Source: Planctomycetia bacterium
Lineage (GTDB): Bacteria; Planctomycetota; Phycisphaerae; UBA1845; UTPLA1
Reading direction: 5' to 3'
DNA length: 64,000 bases
Assembly (NCBI GenBank): GCA_015075745.1
Contig: JABTTW010000002.1
Location: 758,453 to 822,452 of the forward strand
The notes under the pieces were generated by a model. It ran no database searches, was not told the origin of the DNA, and saw only the letters and a list, made by a program, of their open reading frames with translations. The first letter of the stretch is position 1; every line of letters begins with the position of its first letter. Below are positions 18,001 to 25,228 of this stretch, piece by piece. Both the position numbers and the translations under genes were made by a program.

Positions 18001-18446
18001 CGCATCAGGAGCGATTCGTGCAGTTGGTCCTCGTAGGTGTGCAGCGTTTGCTCCGCCAGGACGCCGTTGGGCAGGACCAACGCGATCGGCACGCGGGCGC
18101 GGATATCCGCGACGCTGCGAAGCCGCCCGCGCCCCGCGAGGTTCTCCAGAAACTGCGTCAGCATCCCGGTAAAAAGCGGGAGCTGGTCGGGATTACAGCA
18201 GACGAAAAGCAGCTCCGGCAGCCGCCCCAGCGCGTCGGCCTCAAGCACGTTGGAAAAGACGCGATTCCGCAGTCCCACCGCCCGCAGCGCCCCTTGCTCG
18301 TCCAATTGCAGACTGCCCGACTTCTTGAGCAGCTCGGTGATGCCGTCGGCGTTGTGCCCGATGAAACAATTTGCCTGTGCGTGAACGAAGAACCCGACGC
18401 CCAGCGCTCCGGGCGGGTGCACGCCGATGTGTCCTTCACACAACAT
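15024..18446 (-). CDS. Three-domain fusion: ketopantoate-reductase-like + DUF2889 + acyl-CoA ligase
   Basis: This 1140-residue protein appears to join three domains. Residues 1 to about 390 resemble the ApbA/PanE Rossmann and helical domains: a degenerate glycine loop PPGALGVGFF, VLPNGV and EFDKAMISIVLNVGG. Residues of about 393-545 look like DUF2889, with PFPVCREVEAVAERLVGL and GCSHIKELATNI. From about 575 to 1120 it is an AMP-forming acyl-CoA ligase, with P-loop YTSGTTGPPKG near 750, GWGLTENSP, and TGEKVHPQRIE near the C-terminal hinge. In the operon it would activate an aromatic or alicyclic acid with CoA. ATG 18446 has AGGAGGG 9 nt upstream. The role of the first two domains is unknown. 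Confidence 0.8.
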   Translation of the reverse strand: MLCEGHIGVHPPGALGVGFFVHAQANCFIGHNADGITELLKKSGSLQLDEQGALRAVGLRNRVFSNVLEADALGRLPELLFVCCNPDQLPLFTGMLTQFLENLAGRGRLRSVADIRARVPIALVLPNGVLAEQTLHTYEDQLHESLLMRRLPELTEEMVAALLDRVVRGVSLQAGGRRGSGPDTVYILERKGTLLFAGGGEDERARIEVILAAHDYPAQHIRGVPATRIEFDKAMISIVLNVGGLIHMVKSDGELIDLRMGDLCKDESKAEFVDRVTRAVFDVGRAVGAYPPVATYDEIWAVHRATILAHANHVTSSVKQFRDALTRGLNSVRLFSNEEWILTPLGRYAAKAGLLVEEKLFKALGHQVQESMARAIRYRDQKSSLGGSRARNMKLIAQRNFTVELYDAGPDNVNLIGTMLDDEHLVKLEFNVYLPDEQITRSRLDMIRVPFPVCREVEAVAERLVGLRIERGVLNEIAKRVGGRAGCSHIKELATNIIYFAASHLVRRRSGIDPMSTDFTFKPPEERFTLTQSLLRDSCLAYCQTTPRGLDEQIGIRRVGEEHSHPIPLGEYEPSLGVVLRETSRKWADRVYLRYREGEQVKSITRMEFADRVFRIASHLIDLGVRRGDRIGMISENRVEMYLFELAAATIGAVSVPVFAGYPQAQVAYVLGHARPRYVVVSGHHQLEKIDRSLYPWIERYYCMDFDRRSAEWGALDFAELLMDGGAAADRLNERIDSVCPDDLCIIMYTSGTTGPPKGVQLCHRSLISQQKALALIWDLCPNDVLMSFLPWHHSFGGLFERFLTLYHGTEICLDDSRGRDIDRLIANWKVFSPTIFCSVPRVHDMIMTRCQEDAAAEQIVFGARLRFVFTAGAPLPTTVDAAYRQRNVPVLEGWGLTENSPCVTLSTPDLPRRCGFVGQPIPGVRVRVGSDQELMVQGPNVMLGYLDDEDATSRAIDEDGWFHTGDLGEFTPEGLHLFGRKDGAFKLTTGEKVHPQRIESVLVNESPYINCAVVIGSGRDFVGAILYPNWSKVQSWAAQRGLSTGELTDHSAFRELMANELARLNSLIEVKYQRVRRAIVANHEPSLDQGELTPSGKLVRKVILNNYQRQIEAMFSADPPEGVIDVPQPETRRTCAGVA

Positions 18447-19245
18447 GGTTGGACACCCTCCTGGACATTGCGAACTCCCGGGCCAGCAGAGCTCCGCCGT
18501 ATGCGCCCGCATGTTGCGGCAGCGGCGGTCGAAGCACCGGCCGCTTCAGAACTTCCTCCAGCGCCCGTACCATCGCCCGGCAGTACGTCACGACGCCGCC
18601 CGTGGCCGCGACGGGACCGCCGCAAAACGGAAACATCTCAAACACGCGCGAGGCAATGGATCGAAAAAGCCCCATGGAAATGTCCTGCGGCGGCTGGCCG
18701 TCCTTGATGCGTTCAAGCACCTCTGTCCCGGCGAATACCGTGCAATAGCTGTTGACCACGGTGGCGGATGTCGATTGCATCGCCAGTTCGTCCACGTCGG
18801 TGAGCGGCATGCCCAGACGAAGGGCGATCGACTCCAAAAAAGCTCCCGTACCTGCGGCGCATTTGGCGTTCATTCGGTAGTCGGCCATCTTGCCATGCGG
18901 ATCGACCCGGATGACCTTGGTGTCCTGACCGCCGATATCGACGATGTACTCAACCTCGGGATACCACTGCATCGCCCCGCGGGCATGGCAGGTGATCTCC
19001 GTAATCTTCCGGTCGGAAAAGGCCACACGACCTCGGCCGTAGCCGGTCGAGACGCAGAAGGCGATGTCCGCGCGGGATTGCCCGGCTTGCTCCAGCGCCT
19101 GCGTCAATACGCGCTCGGCGGCGGCGCTGTAATCGAAGCCGGAGGACGTGACGCCGGTGCTTAACAGGTTGCCCTCGATGTCGACCACCACGCACTTGGT
19201 CGCCGACGATCCAGCATCGATCCCGACATAGAGGGAACCGTTCAT
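18436..19245 (-). CDS. 2-hydroxyacyl-CoA dehydratase-type activase (BcrA/YjiL-like ATPase)
   Basis: This 269-residue ASKHA ATPase has YVGIDAGSSATK at 6-17, VDIGGQDTK near 102-110 and cluster Cys129 (NAKCAAGTGAF) and Cys168 (NSYCTVFAGTE). It is separate from BcrA and BcrD and is translationally coupled (TGATG) to the HgdB/BcrB-like gene just upstream. Single activases of this type work as homodimers, as in YjiL, HgdC, or the reductase partner of the double-cubane cluster protein. Its job here is most likely to energise the adjacent protein rather than benzoyl-CoA reductase, though cross-talk is possible. It overlaps the next gene by 11 nt. Confidence 0.85.
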   Translation of the reverse strand: MNGSLYVGIDAGSSATKCVVVDIEGNLLSTGVTSSGFDYSAAAERVLTQALEQAGQSRADIAFCVSTGYGRGRVAFSDRKITEITCHARGAMQWYPEVEYIVDIGGQDTKVIRVDPHGKMADYRMNAKCAAGTGAFLESIALRLGMPLTDVDELAMQSTSATVVNSYCTVFAGTEVLERIKDGQPPQDISMGLFRSIASRVFEMFPFCGGPVAATGGVVTYCRAMVRALEEVLKRPVLRPPLPQHAGAYGGALLAREFAMSRRVSNHVV

Positions 19246-20483
19246 CACTTGCGGCTCTCCAACTGTTCCATAAAGGCCTCGAGGTTGGTCATGGTTTGCG
19301 CCGTGGAAAAGAAGCGCACGTCTGATAGGTCGCCGTCGAAGACCAGCACCGGCATGTCCAACTCGTCGCGGATGCGCCGAGTCATGCCGAAGCGGGAGTT
19401 CGTGTTGTTCGGACATGTCCGGGCGTTGTGGAAGATCGCCCCGTGGATGTCGAACCGATCAAACATCTCCGCGAGGAACGCCTGTTTGTATTCCTCGTCT
19501 CGATTGATGAAGATCTCGATGCTGGTGCGGGCCATCCAATCCAGCGGGTCCCCGCCTTCATACTCGGCGAAGGCCCACGAATTACAATACGTGCTGGCGG
19601 CGATGACGGCGCCGAGATCGAAGAACTTTTCGGACAGTTCGCGGATCTTCGGCCAGACCGGCATGCCTTCCCAATACAAGCGATGGCGTTCGTCGGGGAT
19701 GGCGCCAAGACCTTCGTGAACGCGCTGTTGCATCTCCGCCAGCAGCGATTCGTAGTACTGGATCGCGTCCTGACTGCAGCGCATCACGACCACCGGCGCC
19801 ATGTGGATGAGCCCATCGAAGAACGTCAGCGGCGAGGGGTGGTTTCGCGCCGTATCCAGAACCCTCTTCCACAGCATGCTCACCCGGCTGGAACGATGGA
19901 CCAATTCCTCGAGATGGGAAAAACTGAATTCTCGGCCCGAGGCCCCGCTGATCTGATGGATTAGCTCCAGTAATTGGCCCCGCACGTATGACACCATCTC
20001 CGACGTCACCGCGCCCAGATGCCCCGGCGGCCGAATACCAAAGACCGGCGCATGATGCCTTCGGCTGAAAAAACTCAACCAGTCCTGTACCTCGCGACAT
20101 TGGTTCGTGCTGTACACCAGGAGGTCCGGCGCCGGAGGGCCCGAGATACCATAAGCGTCCTGAAGCGGGCTGTAGCCGGCCAAGGCTGCGCCTATGTCGC
20201 TGTTCATGTAGGAGCAGGACTCAGCGCAATAGCCTGTGTTTACCGCGTGGGGGATATACTTGTGGCTGATTTTCCGGGCGCCGAGCATCGCGCCGTGGTT
20301 CTCGGGAAAGTACACCGCATAGCCGAAGGCGGCCAGGATTTCGCACGGTCCGACGGACGTGCACCAGGCCACCTGCCGCGCCGGGTCTCGCGTGGCGGCA
20401 TCGAGATCGAGAAAATAATCGCGCAGCAGCGATCGGAGTTGTTTCTGCGCCTTGATCTCCACCCATTTCTCCGTCGTCGGCAT
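19245..20483 (-). CDS. HgdB/BcrB-superfamily protein, possible double-cubane cluster protein
   Basis: This 412-residue protein belongs to the same superfamily as BcrB and BcrC. It is stand-alone and paired with its own activase, like YjiM/YjiL or the double-cubane cluster protein (DCCP) system. Cys-rich sites are Cys41 and Cys47 (AWCTSVGPCEIL), Cys86 and Cys90 (GYCAESCSYMNSDIG), Cys129 (STNQCREVQ), a Cys in STYCNSWAF, and a Cys in HNARTCPNNTNSRFGM. Enough Cys are present for one double-cubane or one or two [4Fe-4S] clusters. The known DCCP reduces small molecules such as acetylene with ATP-driven electrons; the substrate here is unknown. It follows had by 18 nt in the operon. Confidence 0.75.
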   Translation of the reverse strand: MPTTEKWVEIKAQKQLRSLLRDYFLDLDAATRDPARQVAWCTSVGPCEILAAFGYAVYFPENHGAMLGARKISHKYIPHAVNTGYCAESCSYMNSDIGAALAGYSPLQDAYGISGPPAPDLLVYSTNQCREVQDWLSFFSRRHHAPVFGIRPPGHLGAVTSEMVSYVRGQLLELIHQISGASGREFSFSHLEELVHRSSRVSMLWKRVLDTARNHPSPLTFFDGLIHMAPVVVMRCSQDAIQYYESLLAEMQQRVHEGLGAIPDERHRLYWEGMPVWPKIRELSEKFFDLGAVIAASTYCNSWAFAEYEGGDPLDWMARTSIEIFINRDEEYKQAFLAEMFDRFDIHGAIFHNARTCPNNTNSRFGMTRRIRDELDMPVLVFDGDLSDVRFFSTAQTMTNLEAFMEQLESRK

Positions 20484-20501
20484 CTCGGAAGCTCCGCCTG
20501 C

Positions 20502-21524
20502 TTACGGAACAACAATGGAGCGCAGCGAAGCGCCCTCTTTCATGACTTCAAACGCCTTCGACAACTCGTCGAGCCTGAACCGATGCGTCACCAGTCGTTT
20601 CACATCGATCCGGCCCTGGGCAGCCATGCGGATCAGCGGGATGTAATCCACCGGCCGGCAACCCAGCGAGCCGACGATCTCGATCTCTTTGAACATGATT
20701 TTTCCGGCGACCAGCGAGATGGTCTCATTCGTGTATCCGACAACGACCAGTCGCCCGCCGATGCGGACCGACTCGAAGGCCTCCTCGATCGTCTTCGGAT
20801 TGCCGATGACCTCCAGGGCGATGTCCGCCCCGCCGCCGGTGAGTTTCTTCACCTCTTTGCTGACTCGCTCGACCTTCGTCGCGTTGATCGTCTTGGCCGC
20901 GCCGAAATCGGTCGCCCACTGAAGCTTGCGGTCGTTGATGTCTACTGCGATGACGTAGCCGCCCGCGGCGGAGGCAAGCTGCACCGCGTTGATCCCCACG
21001 CCGCCGCAGCCGAACACGACCACCGTGTCGCCCGGCCGCACCTTGGCGCGGTTCTTCACTGCGTGATAGGGCGTGGAAACGGCGTCAGCGATAATGCAGG
21101 ACTCTTCAAGCGGCAGTGACTCCGGCAGATCCAACGCGTCCTTGGCCGGGGCGGCGACGTACTCCGCATACGCCCCGTCGAAGTGATTGCCGAGCATCTT
21201 CATGTCGCTGCAAATGTTTTCCCGCCCGTCGCGGCAGAAGACGCACTTGCCGCAGGTCAATACGGCCGGCAACAACACCCGCTGGCCCTTTCGGACGTTG
21301 TTCACCTTGACGCCAACTGCCTCGACGATGCCGGAAACCTCGTGGCCCAGCACGATCGGCGGCTTCTTGAACGTCGGCACGCCATGCTCGATGTAGTGCA
21401 GGTCCGTGTGGCAAACGCCGCAGGCCGCAACCTTGAGCAGAATGTCCTCCTCGCCGATCTTGGGAACGGGAATGTCCTCGATCTTCAATCCGGCGCTGCC
21501 GCCGTGGAATACCGCTGCTTTCAT
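20502..21524 (-). CDS. had: 6-hydroxycyclohex-1-ene-1-carbonyl-CoA dehydrogenase (Had)
   Basis: This 340-residue zinc-dependent medium-chain dehydrogenase has catalytic zinc ligands Cys38 (ACGVCHTDLHY) and His61 (GHEVSG). Structural zinc Cys are 91, 94, 97 and 105 (CGKCVFCRDGRENIC). The NAD loop is FGCGGVGINAVQLA. By sequence alone it could be any alcohol dehydrogenase. The placement directly after Dch and in the same operon as Oah and benzoyl-CoA reductase makes the Had assignment strong. Had oxidises the 6-hydroxy product of Dch to 6-oxocyclohex-1-ene-1-carbonyl-CoA with NAD. Start ATG 21524 has GGAG upstream. The gap to dch is 15 nt. Confidence 0.85.
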   Translation of the reverse strand: MKAAVFHGGSAGLKIEDIPVPKIGEEDILLKVAACGVCHTDLHYIEHGVPTFKKPPIVLGHEVSGIVEAVGVKVNNVRKGQRVLLPAVLTCGKCVFCRDGRENICSDMKMLGNHFDGAYAEYVAAPAKDALDLPESLPLEESCIIADAVSTPYHAVKNRAKVRPGDTVVVFGCGGVGINAVQLASAAGGYVIAVDINDRKLQWATDFGAAKTINATKVERVSKEVKKLTGGGADIALEVIGNPKTIEEAFESVRIGGRLVVVGYTNETISLVAGKIMFKEIEIVGSLGCRPVDYIPLIRMAAQGRIDVKRLVTHRFRLDELSKAFEVMKEGASLRSIVVP

Positions 21525-21539
21525 GTCCGCACTCTGCTC

Positions 21540-22310
21540 CTACGCGTGCTTCCAGTTGGGAGTCCGCTTCTCCAGGAACGCCGCGATGCCTTCGCCGGCG
21601 TCCGACAATTTCATTAACTCGCTTAGATACACGTGTTCGTTGCACTCCAACTCGCTGAGAAAGAGCCGTCGGGCTGATTGGCTCACGGTCCGTTTGGCCA
21701 GCCGCACGACGGGACGAGAGAGCGATCCAAGCTGGCTGAGGTACTTTTGGACGTCGGACTCGAAAGTCACGGCGGGAAAAATCTGGTTCACCAATCCGAT
21801 TCGCCGCGCTTCCTCGGCGTCGATGGTCCCGCCCAGCGCGGTCAGCTCGATCGCCTTGGCCAGCCCGACCTTGAGCGGCAGGATGCCCGCCGCCACCGGC
21901 GCCAGCGCCGCCAATTTCACTTCCGGTTGCCCGAATGTCGCCTTTTCCGATGCCAGGACGATGTCACAGGAGCTGGCCAGCTCGCAGCCGCCCCCCAGCG
22001 CTGCACCGTGAACGGCCGCGATGGTCAGGGCATCCGACACTGCCAACTTGCGGAAGATTCCGTGAAAGAGCGGAATCGACTCGCCGACTTTCGCCGGCGC
22101 ATGGTCGGCGACATCGACGCCCGCGCTAAAGACCTTGCCCCGGCCTCGCAATACAATCGCCACGAGGCTTGTGTCTCTCACCACGCCTTCCAGGATCGCG
22201 TTGAACTCGGCCATCATCGCGCTGTGAAGCACGTTCAGGGGCGGACGATTCATGGCGATGTCGGCGATGCCCTCGGCCACGGTTAAATCGAAGAATTCGT
22301 AGTGACGCAT
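21540..22310 (-). CDS. dch: Cyclohexa-1,5-diene-1-carbonyl-CoA hydratase (Dch)
   Basis: This 256-residue crotonase-fold protein has the oxyanion-hole segments VFSAGVDVADH near 78 and GAALGGGCELASSCDIV near 115, and ATFGQPEVKLA after them. The length equals that of known dienoyl-CoA hydratases. It would add water to the dienoyl-CoA product of benzoyl-CoA reductase to give 6-hydroxycyclohex-1-ene-1-carbonyl-CoA. The start at 22310 has GAGG 5 nt upstream; the frame is open further upstream but would run into the SDR gene. Assignment relies on crotonase motifs plus the flanking had and oah genes. Confidence 0.85.
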   Translation of the reverse strand: MRHYEFFDLTVAEGIADIAMNRPPLNVLHSAMMAEFNAILEGVVRDTSLVAIVLRGRGKVFSAGVDVADHAPAKVGESIPLFHGIFRKLAVSDALTIAAVHGAALGGGCELASSCDIVLASEKATFGQPEVKLAALAPVAAGILPLKVGLAKAIELTALGGTIDAEEARRIGLVNQIFPAVTFESDVQKYLSQLGSLSRPVVRLAKRTVSQSARRLFLSELECNEHVYLSELMKLSDAGEGIAAFLEKRTPNWKHA

Positions 22311-22320
22311 GATTACCTCG

Positions 22321-23076
22321 CTAGATGTACTGGCCGCCGTCAACGCGCAGAACTTCGCCGGTAATAAACCGCGCCCTGTCGCTGCACAGAAACGCCACCG
22401 CCTCCGCCACGTCTTCAACTTGCCCCGAACGACCCAGGAGGATCTCGGCCAGTGATTGTTCCTGAGCCTTGGGCGACATCTGCTGGAGCGCCGCGGTTTC
22501 GATCAGGCCGGGCGCCACGGCGTTGACAGTCACGTTGAATCGAGCCACTTCTCTCGCCAACGCCTTGGTGAGGCCGATGACACCGGCCTTTGCGGCCGAG
22601 TAATTCGTCTGCCCGAATTTGCCGCGCAGGCCGTTGATGCTGGAGATGTTGACGATCGCTCCCCAGTCGCCCTGGCGCATGATCGGTACGGCCGCGCGGC
22701 AGAAGTAAAACACGCCGTTCAAATCGACGCCGATGACGTCCGACCATTCCTCGTCGGTCATCTTCCAGATCACCTGATCGCGGAAGATGCCGGCGCAATT
22801 CACCAGCACCTCCATGCCGCCCATCGCGGCCGTGAACCCTTCGACGGCGGCGTGAACCTGCTCCGGGTGGCGCGCGTCGCCGACTCCCGACCAGGCCCTG
22901 CGGCCGAAGGACGCAATCCGTTGCAAGACCGGCGCCCCGCCGGTGGCATCGCCCTGATAGAAGATGCCAACATCGGCGCCGTCGCGCGCCAACGTCTCGG
23001 CAATACAGCGTCCGATCCCGCTGCTACCGCCCGTCACCAAGGCTCGTCGTGGCATCTTCGACATGCTCTGCCTCAT
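22321..23076 (-). CDS. Short-chain dehydrogenase/reductase (FabG-like)
   Basis: This 251-residue SDR has the cofactor motif VTGGSSGIGR at 14-23, NCAGIF near 93, and the catalytic triad Ser in NISSINGL with YSAAK. It ends with GEVLRVDGGQYI, typical of FabG-type 3-oxoacyl reductases. It sits 3 nt after oah and 10 nt before dch. It may be a second 3-hydroxyacyl-CoA dehydrogenase for ring-cleavage products, but SDR substrates cannot be read from sequence. A Met five codons in, at 23064, has GAGG 6 nt upstream and may be the true start. Confidence 0.82.
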   Translation of the reverse strand: MRQSMSKMPRRALVTGGSSGIGRCIAETLARDGADVGIFYQGDATGGAPVLQRIASFGRRAWSGVGDARHPEQVHAAVEGFTAAMGGMEVLVNCAGIFRDQVIWKMTDEEWSDVIGVDLNGVFYFCRAAVPIMRQGDWGAIVNISSINGLRGKFGQTNYSAAKAGVIGLTKALAREVARFNVTVNAVAPGLIETAALQQMSPKAQEQSLAEILLGRSGQVEDVAEAVAFLCSDRARFITGEVLRVDGGQYI

Positions 23077-23079
23077 GAA

Positions 23080-24228
23080 TCAGACCGACGCCGTCTCCTC
23101 GTCGATCGCGGACGACAGCGCCGCGCCACAGCTTCCGCAATGGGTAAACTGCTCCGGCAGGCTTTTCGCGCCGCACTGCGAACAGTTCAGAGCGAACGGA
23201 CCCCACACGAATTCGCTCGATCCGCCTTCGGCGGCGCGGCGTCGCAGACCGGCGTAGTCGGCTTTGCGCTTCTCCACGAATGCTGCCATGCCCTCGTGGG
23301 GCTCCAGGCTGGTGTAGTGAATCGAGAGCCAGTCGCGGGCGTGGCCGACCGTGGAGTGCCACGCGAGTTCCTTCCAGAAGTTCGTTTGAGCCTTCGTGTA
23401 ACGCGTACACTCGAAGAACTTGTTCACGACTTGCCCGCACAGGTCGCCGACGACCTGATCCAGAAGCGAAAAGTCGAGGCGAAAGCCGTCCTGACCTTTC
23501 ACCGCCTTCTCCACCTCGCCAGCGGACGCGCGCGATTGGAACGGGTTCTCCCAGGGGTCCGTGTTCCAATCGGCCATATAGGCCCGGCTATTGGTAAAGT
23601 GGGTGCGGAACTCGCCGTCGGGCCCTTTCACCGTGGGGACGACCGCGTTGACCAGCCCCATTCCCAGGGCGGTGTACGCTGGATAGCGCTGGTTGAGAAA
23701 GAGCATCCCGCGTGCGCGACGGTCGCCGACGTGAATCGGTAGCCATTGCGTAGCGCCGCCGCAGGCCACCGATCCAACATTAGTGCCAATTTGACCCAGG
23801 TAGGCGTGCTCACCCATCACGGCCAGGTCGCAGGCCAACTGGCTCTCGTTGCCGCCGCCCACGGCCATGCCGTTGATCCGGGCGATGACGGGCTTCGAGC
23901 AATTCAGGATCGATTCAATGTACTGCTTGAAGCAGCACATGTACTTCCAGTAGTCGCGAGGCCGGCGCGTGTAGCGGGCGTGGTATTCCTTGACGTCGCC
24001 GCCCGTGCAGAAGGCCCGTTCGCCCTCGCCCGTGAAAACCACGACGGCGATCTGGTCGTCCCAGGAAGCGTCTTCAAAGGCGCGGACCAGTTCCCGAAGG
24101 GCCTCGGTGCTGTAGGCGTTGTAATTCTGGGGACGATCAATGGTGATTCGAGCGACCCAATTGTCCTTTTGATAACGGACTTCGTGGAAATCGAGGCCAA
24201 CGCAATCGCGTTGAAGGAACGATGACAT
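23080..24228 (-). CDS. oah: 6-oxocyclohex-1-ene-1-carbonyl-CoA hydrolase (Oah/BamA)
   Basis: This 382-residue crotonase-superfamily ring hydrolase has the segments FCTGGDVKEYHARYTRRPRD near 73-92, NGMAVGGGNESQLACDLAV near 118, and GTNVGSVACGGATQWLPIHV near 145, followed by GDRRARGMLFLN. These are, from memory, the signature regions used to detect BamA in anaerobic aromatic degraders. The enzyme adds two waters to open the ring and give 3-hydroxypimeloyl-CoA. The C-terminus carries two Cys pairs, CSQCG and CGSCG, which form a zinc ribbon. It is the first gene of the 19-kb operon, with GGAGG before ATG 24228, and diverges from the TetR gene. Confidence 0.93.
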   Translation of the reverse strand: MSSFLQRDCVGLDFHEVRYQKDNWVARITIDRPQNYNAYSTEALRELVRAFEDASWDDQIAVVVFTGEGERAFCTGGDVKEYHARYTRRPRDYWKYMCCFKQYIESILNCSKPVIARINGMAVGGGNESQLACDLAVMGEHAYLGQIGTNVGSVACGGATQWLPIHVGDRRARGMLFLNQRYPAYTALGMGLVNAVVPTVKGPDGEFRTHFTNSRAYMADWNTDPWENPFQSRASAGEVEKAVKGQDGFRLDFSLLDQVVGDLCGQVVNKFFECTRYTKAQTNFWKELAWHSTVGHARDWLSIHYTSLEPHEGMAAFVEKRKADYAGLRRRAAEGGSSEFVWGPFALNCSQCGAKSLPEQFTHCGSCGAALSSAIDEETASV

Positions 24229-24261
24229 GAACGGATCCTCCGTGGGGCAGCCATGTATTTC

Positions 24262-24275
24262 CGAACGGACGTTCG
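24262..24275. promoter_or_regulatory. Palindromic operator candidate in oah leader
   Basis: CGAACG, a GA spacer, then CGTTCG form a perfect palindrome 34 nt upstream of the oah start. Palindromes of the form GAACG-N-CGTTC are typical TetR-family sites. It lies downstream of the proposed oah promoter, so a bound repressor would block elongation. The TetR protein encoded divergently is the obvious candidate ligand sensor. Confidence 0.55.
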
Positions 24276-24344
24276 TTCGCGAAGAATCCGGAGGACCACC
24301 GGCATTGAATGGCCGAATTTCATCATCCAGATCAGCGTGCCTGA

Positions 24345-24372
24345 ATTATGCCATCACTCGCCCAGTAAGCAA
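24345..24372 (-). promoter_or_regulatory. Candidate sigma-70 promoter of the benzoyl-CoA operon
   Basis: On the minus strand TTGCTT (24372-24367), a 16-nt spacer and CATAAT (24350-24345) form a plausible -35/-10 pair. Transcription would begin near 24338, giving a leader of about 110 nt before oah that contains the palindrome at 24262-24275. Confidence 0.45.
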
Positions 24373-24396
24373 GCGCGTTTTTGCGAGGAGTTTCTC

Positions 24397-24425
24397 TTGA
24401 CATGGATCCCAGGAAGTGGCATAGT
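24397..24425 (+). promoter_or_regulatory. Candidate sigma-70 promoter of the TetR-molybdoenzyme operon
   Basis: TTGACA at 24397-24402, a 17-nt spacer and CATAGT at 24420-24425 match the sigma-70 consensus well. The inverted repeat at 24426-24441 begins right after the -10 box, across the expected start point, and the TetR gene follows at 24464. Confidence 0.55.
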
Positions 24426-24441
24426 CTGGACAATCGTCCAG
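24426..24441. promoter_or_regulatory. Inverted-repeat operator candidate at the TetR promoter
   Basis: CTGGAC-AATC-GTCCAG is a perfect 6-bp inverted repeat immediately after the -10 box of the plus-strand promoter. The position suits autorepression by the TetR protein. Its sequence differs from the palindrome at 24262, so two different regulators, or two sites of unequal affinity, are possible. Confidence 0.5.
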
Positions 24442-24463
24442 TATTCATCGGACATGTTCGATA

Positions 24464-25225
24464 ATGATAGAAACAGAAACAGAACGTTTGTTCGACAGCT
24501 TGAATCCGGCCTCCTCTACCCGAACCTCCGGCGCCAAAGTCACTTATGACGACCGCCTCAATCGCATCCTCGAAGTGGCCACACACCTGATTGCCAGGGT
24601 CGGCTACCAAAACGCCTCCATGCGGGCCGTGGCCAGGGCGGCCAAGGTAAGCCTGGCGGGCATTTACCACTACTTTGACAGCAAGGAAAAAATGCTCTTC
24701 CTGATCCAGTCTCGTTCATTCAATTCCCTGCTGAGCAACCTCCGCGAGAAGCTCCACGGCGTATCCGACCCGAAGGAGCAAATCGCCATCATGATCCGTG
24801 CCCATGTGGAATACTTTGCCGCCAACATCGCCGCCCTGAAGGTCTGCTCGCACGAGCTGGATTCCCTGACCGGCGAGGCCTATGAACAAACCTATGTGAT
24901 TCGTCGTCAGTACTATGACGAGACACGAAAGATCATCGACCGGCTTCTGGATGCGGACGGCGCCAGCGGCGGCATCGATCGGCATGTCGCAACGATGTAT
25001 CTCTTCGGTACCCTCAACTGGCTCTATCGTTGGTATGACCCCAAACGCGGCCGGTCCCCCAGCTCCATCGCCAAGCAGATCACGGCCCAATTTCTCCATG
25101 GCACCATCGGCGCACCATTGACCAGTCGCCGCTCGGTCCCCGACCACACAGTCGCCGCCGGGGATCCCGGGCCCGACGGCAGTCGCCGACCCGGGCAGGC
25201 TTCGACCGATCACACACAGGAGTGA
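24464..25225 (+). CDS. TetR-family transcriptional regulator
   Basis: This 253-residue protein has an N-terminal TetR DNA-binding domain at about 28-75: RILEVATHLIARVGYQNASM, then RAVARAAKVSLAGIYHYFDSK containing the recognition helix and the conserved YHYF. The helical C-terminal region (about 90-215) would bind an inducer, probably an aromatic acyl-CoA given the context. The last 30 residues are Pro/Gly/Asp-rich and look disordered. It starts the plus-strand operon, 3 nt before the FAD subunit gene, and diverges from oah. The palindromes between the two promoters are its likely targets. Ligand and targets are inferred from position. Confidence 0.9.
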   Translation: MIETETERLFDSLNPASSTRTSGAKVTYDDRLNRILEVATHLIARVGYQNASMRAVARAAKVSLAGIYHYFDSKEKMLFLIQSRSFNSLLSNLREKLHGVSDPKEQIAIMIRAHVEYFAANIAALKVCSHELDSLTGEAYEQTYVIRRQYYDETRKIIDRLLDADGASGGIDRHVATMYLFGTLNWLYRWYDPKRGRSPSSIAKQITAQFLHGTIGAPLTSRRSVPDHTVAAGDPGPDGSRRPGQASTDHTQE

Positions 25226-25228
25226 TCC

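Noticed and set aside
17304..18707. 467-codon plus-strand open frame
   Set aside because: Antisense to the fusion ligase and activase, both with clear motifs; no ribosome binding site or recognisable domain.
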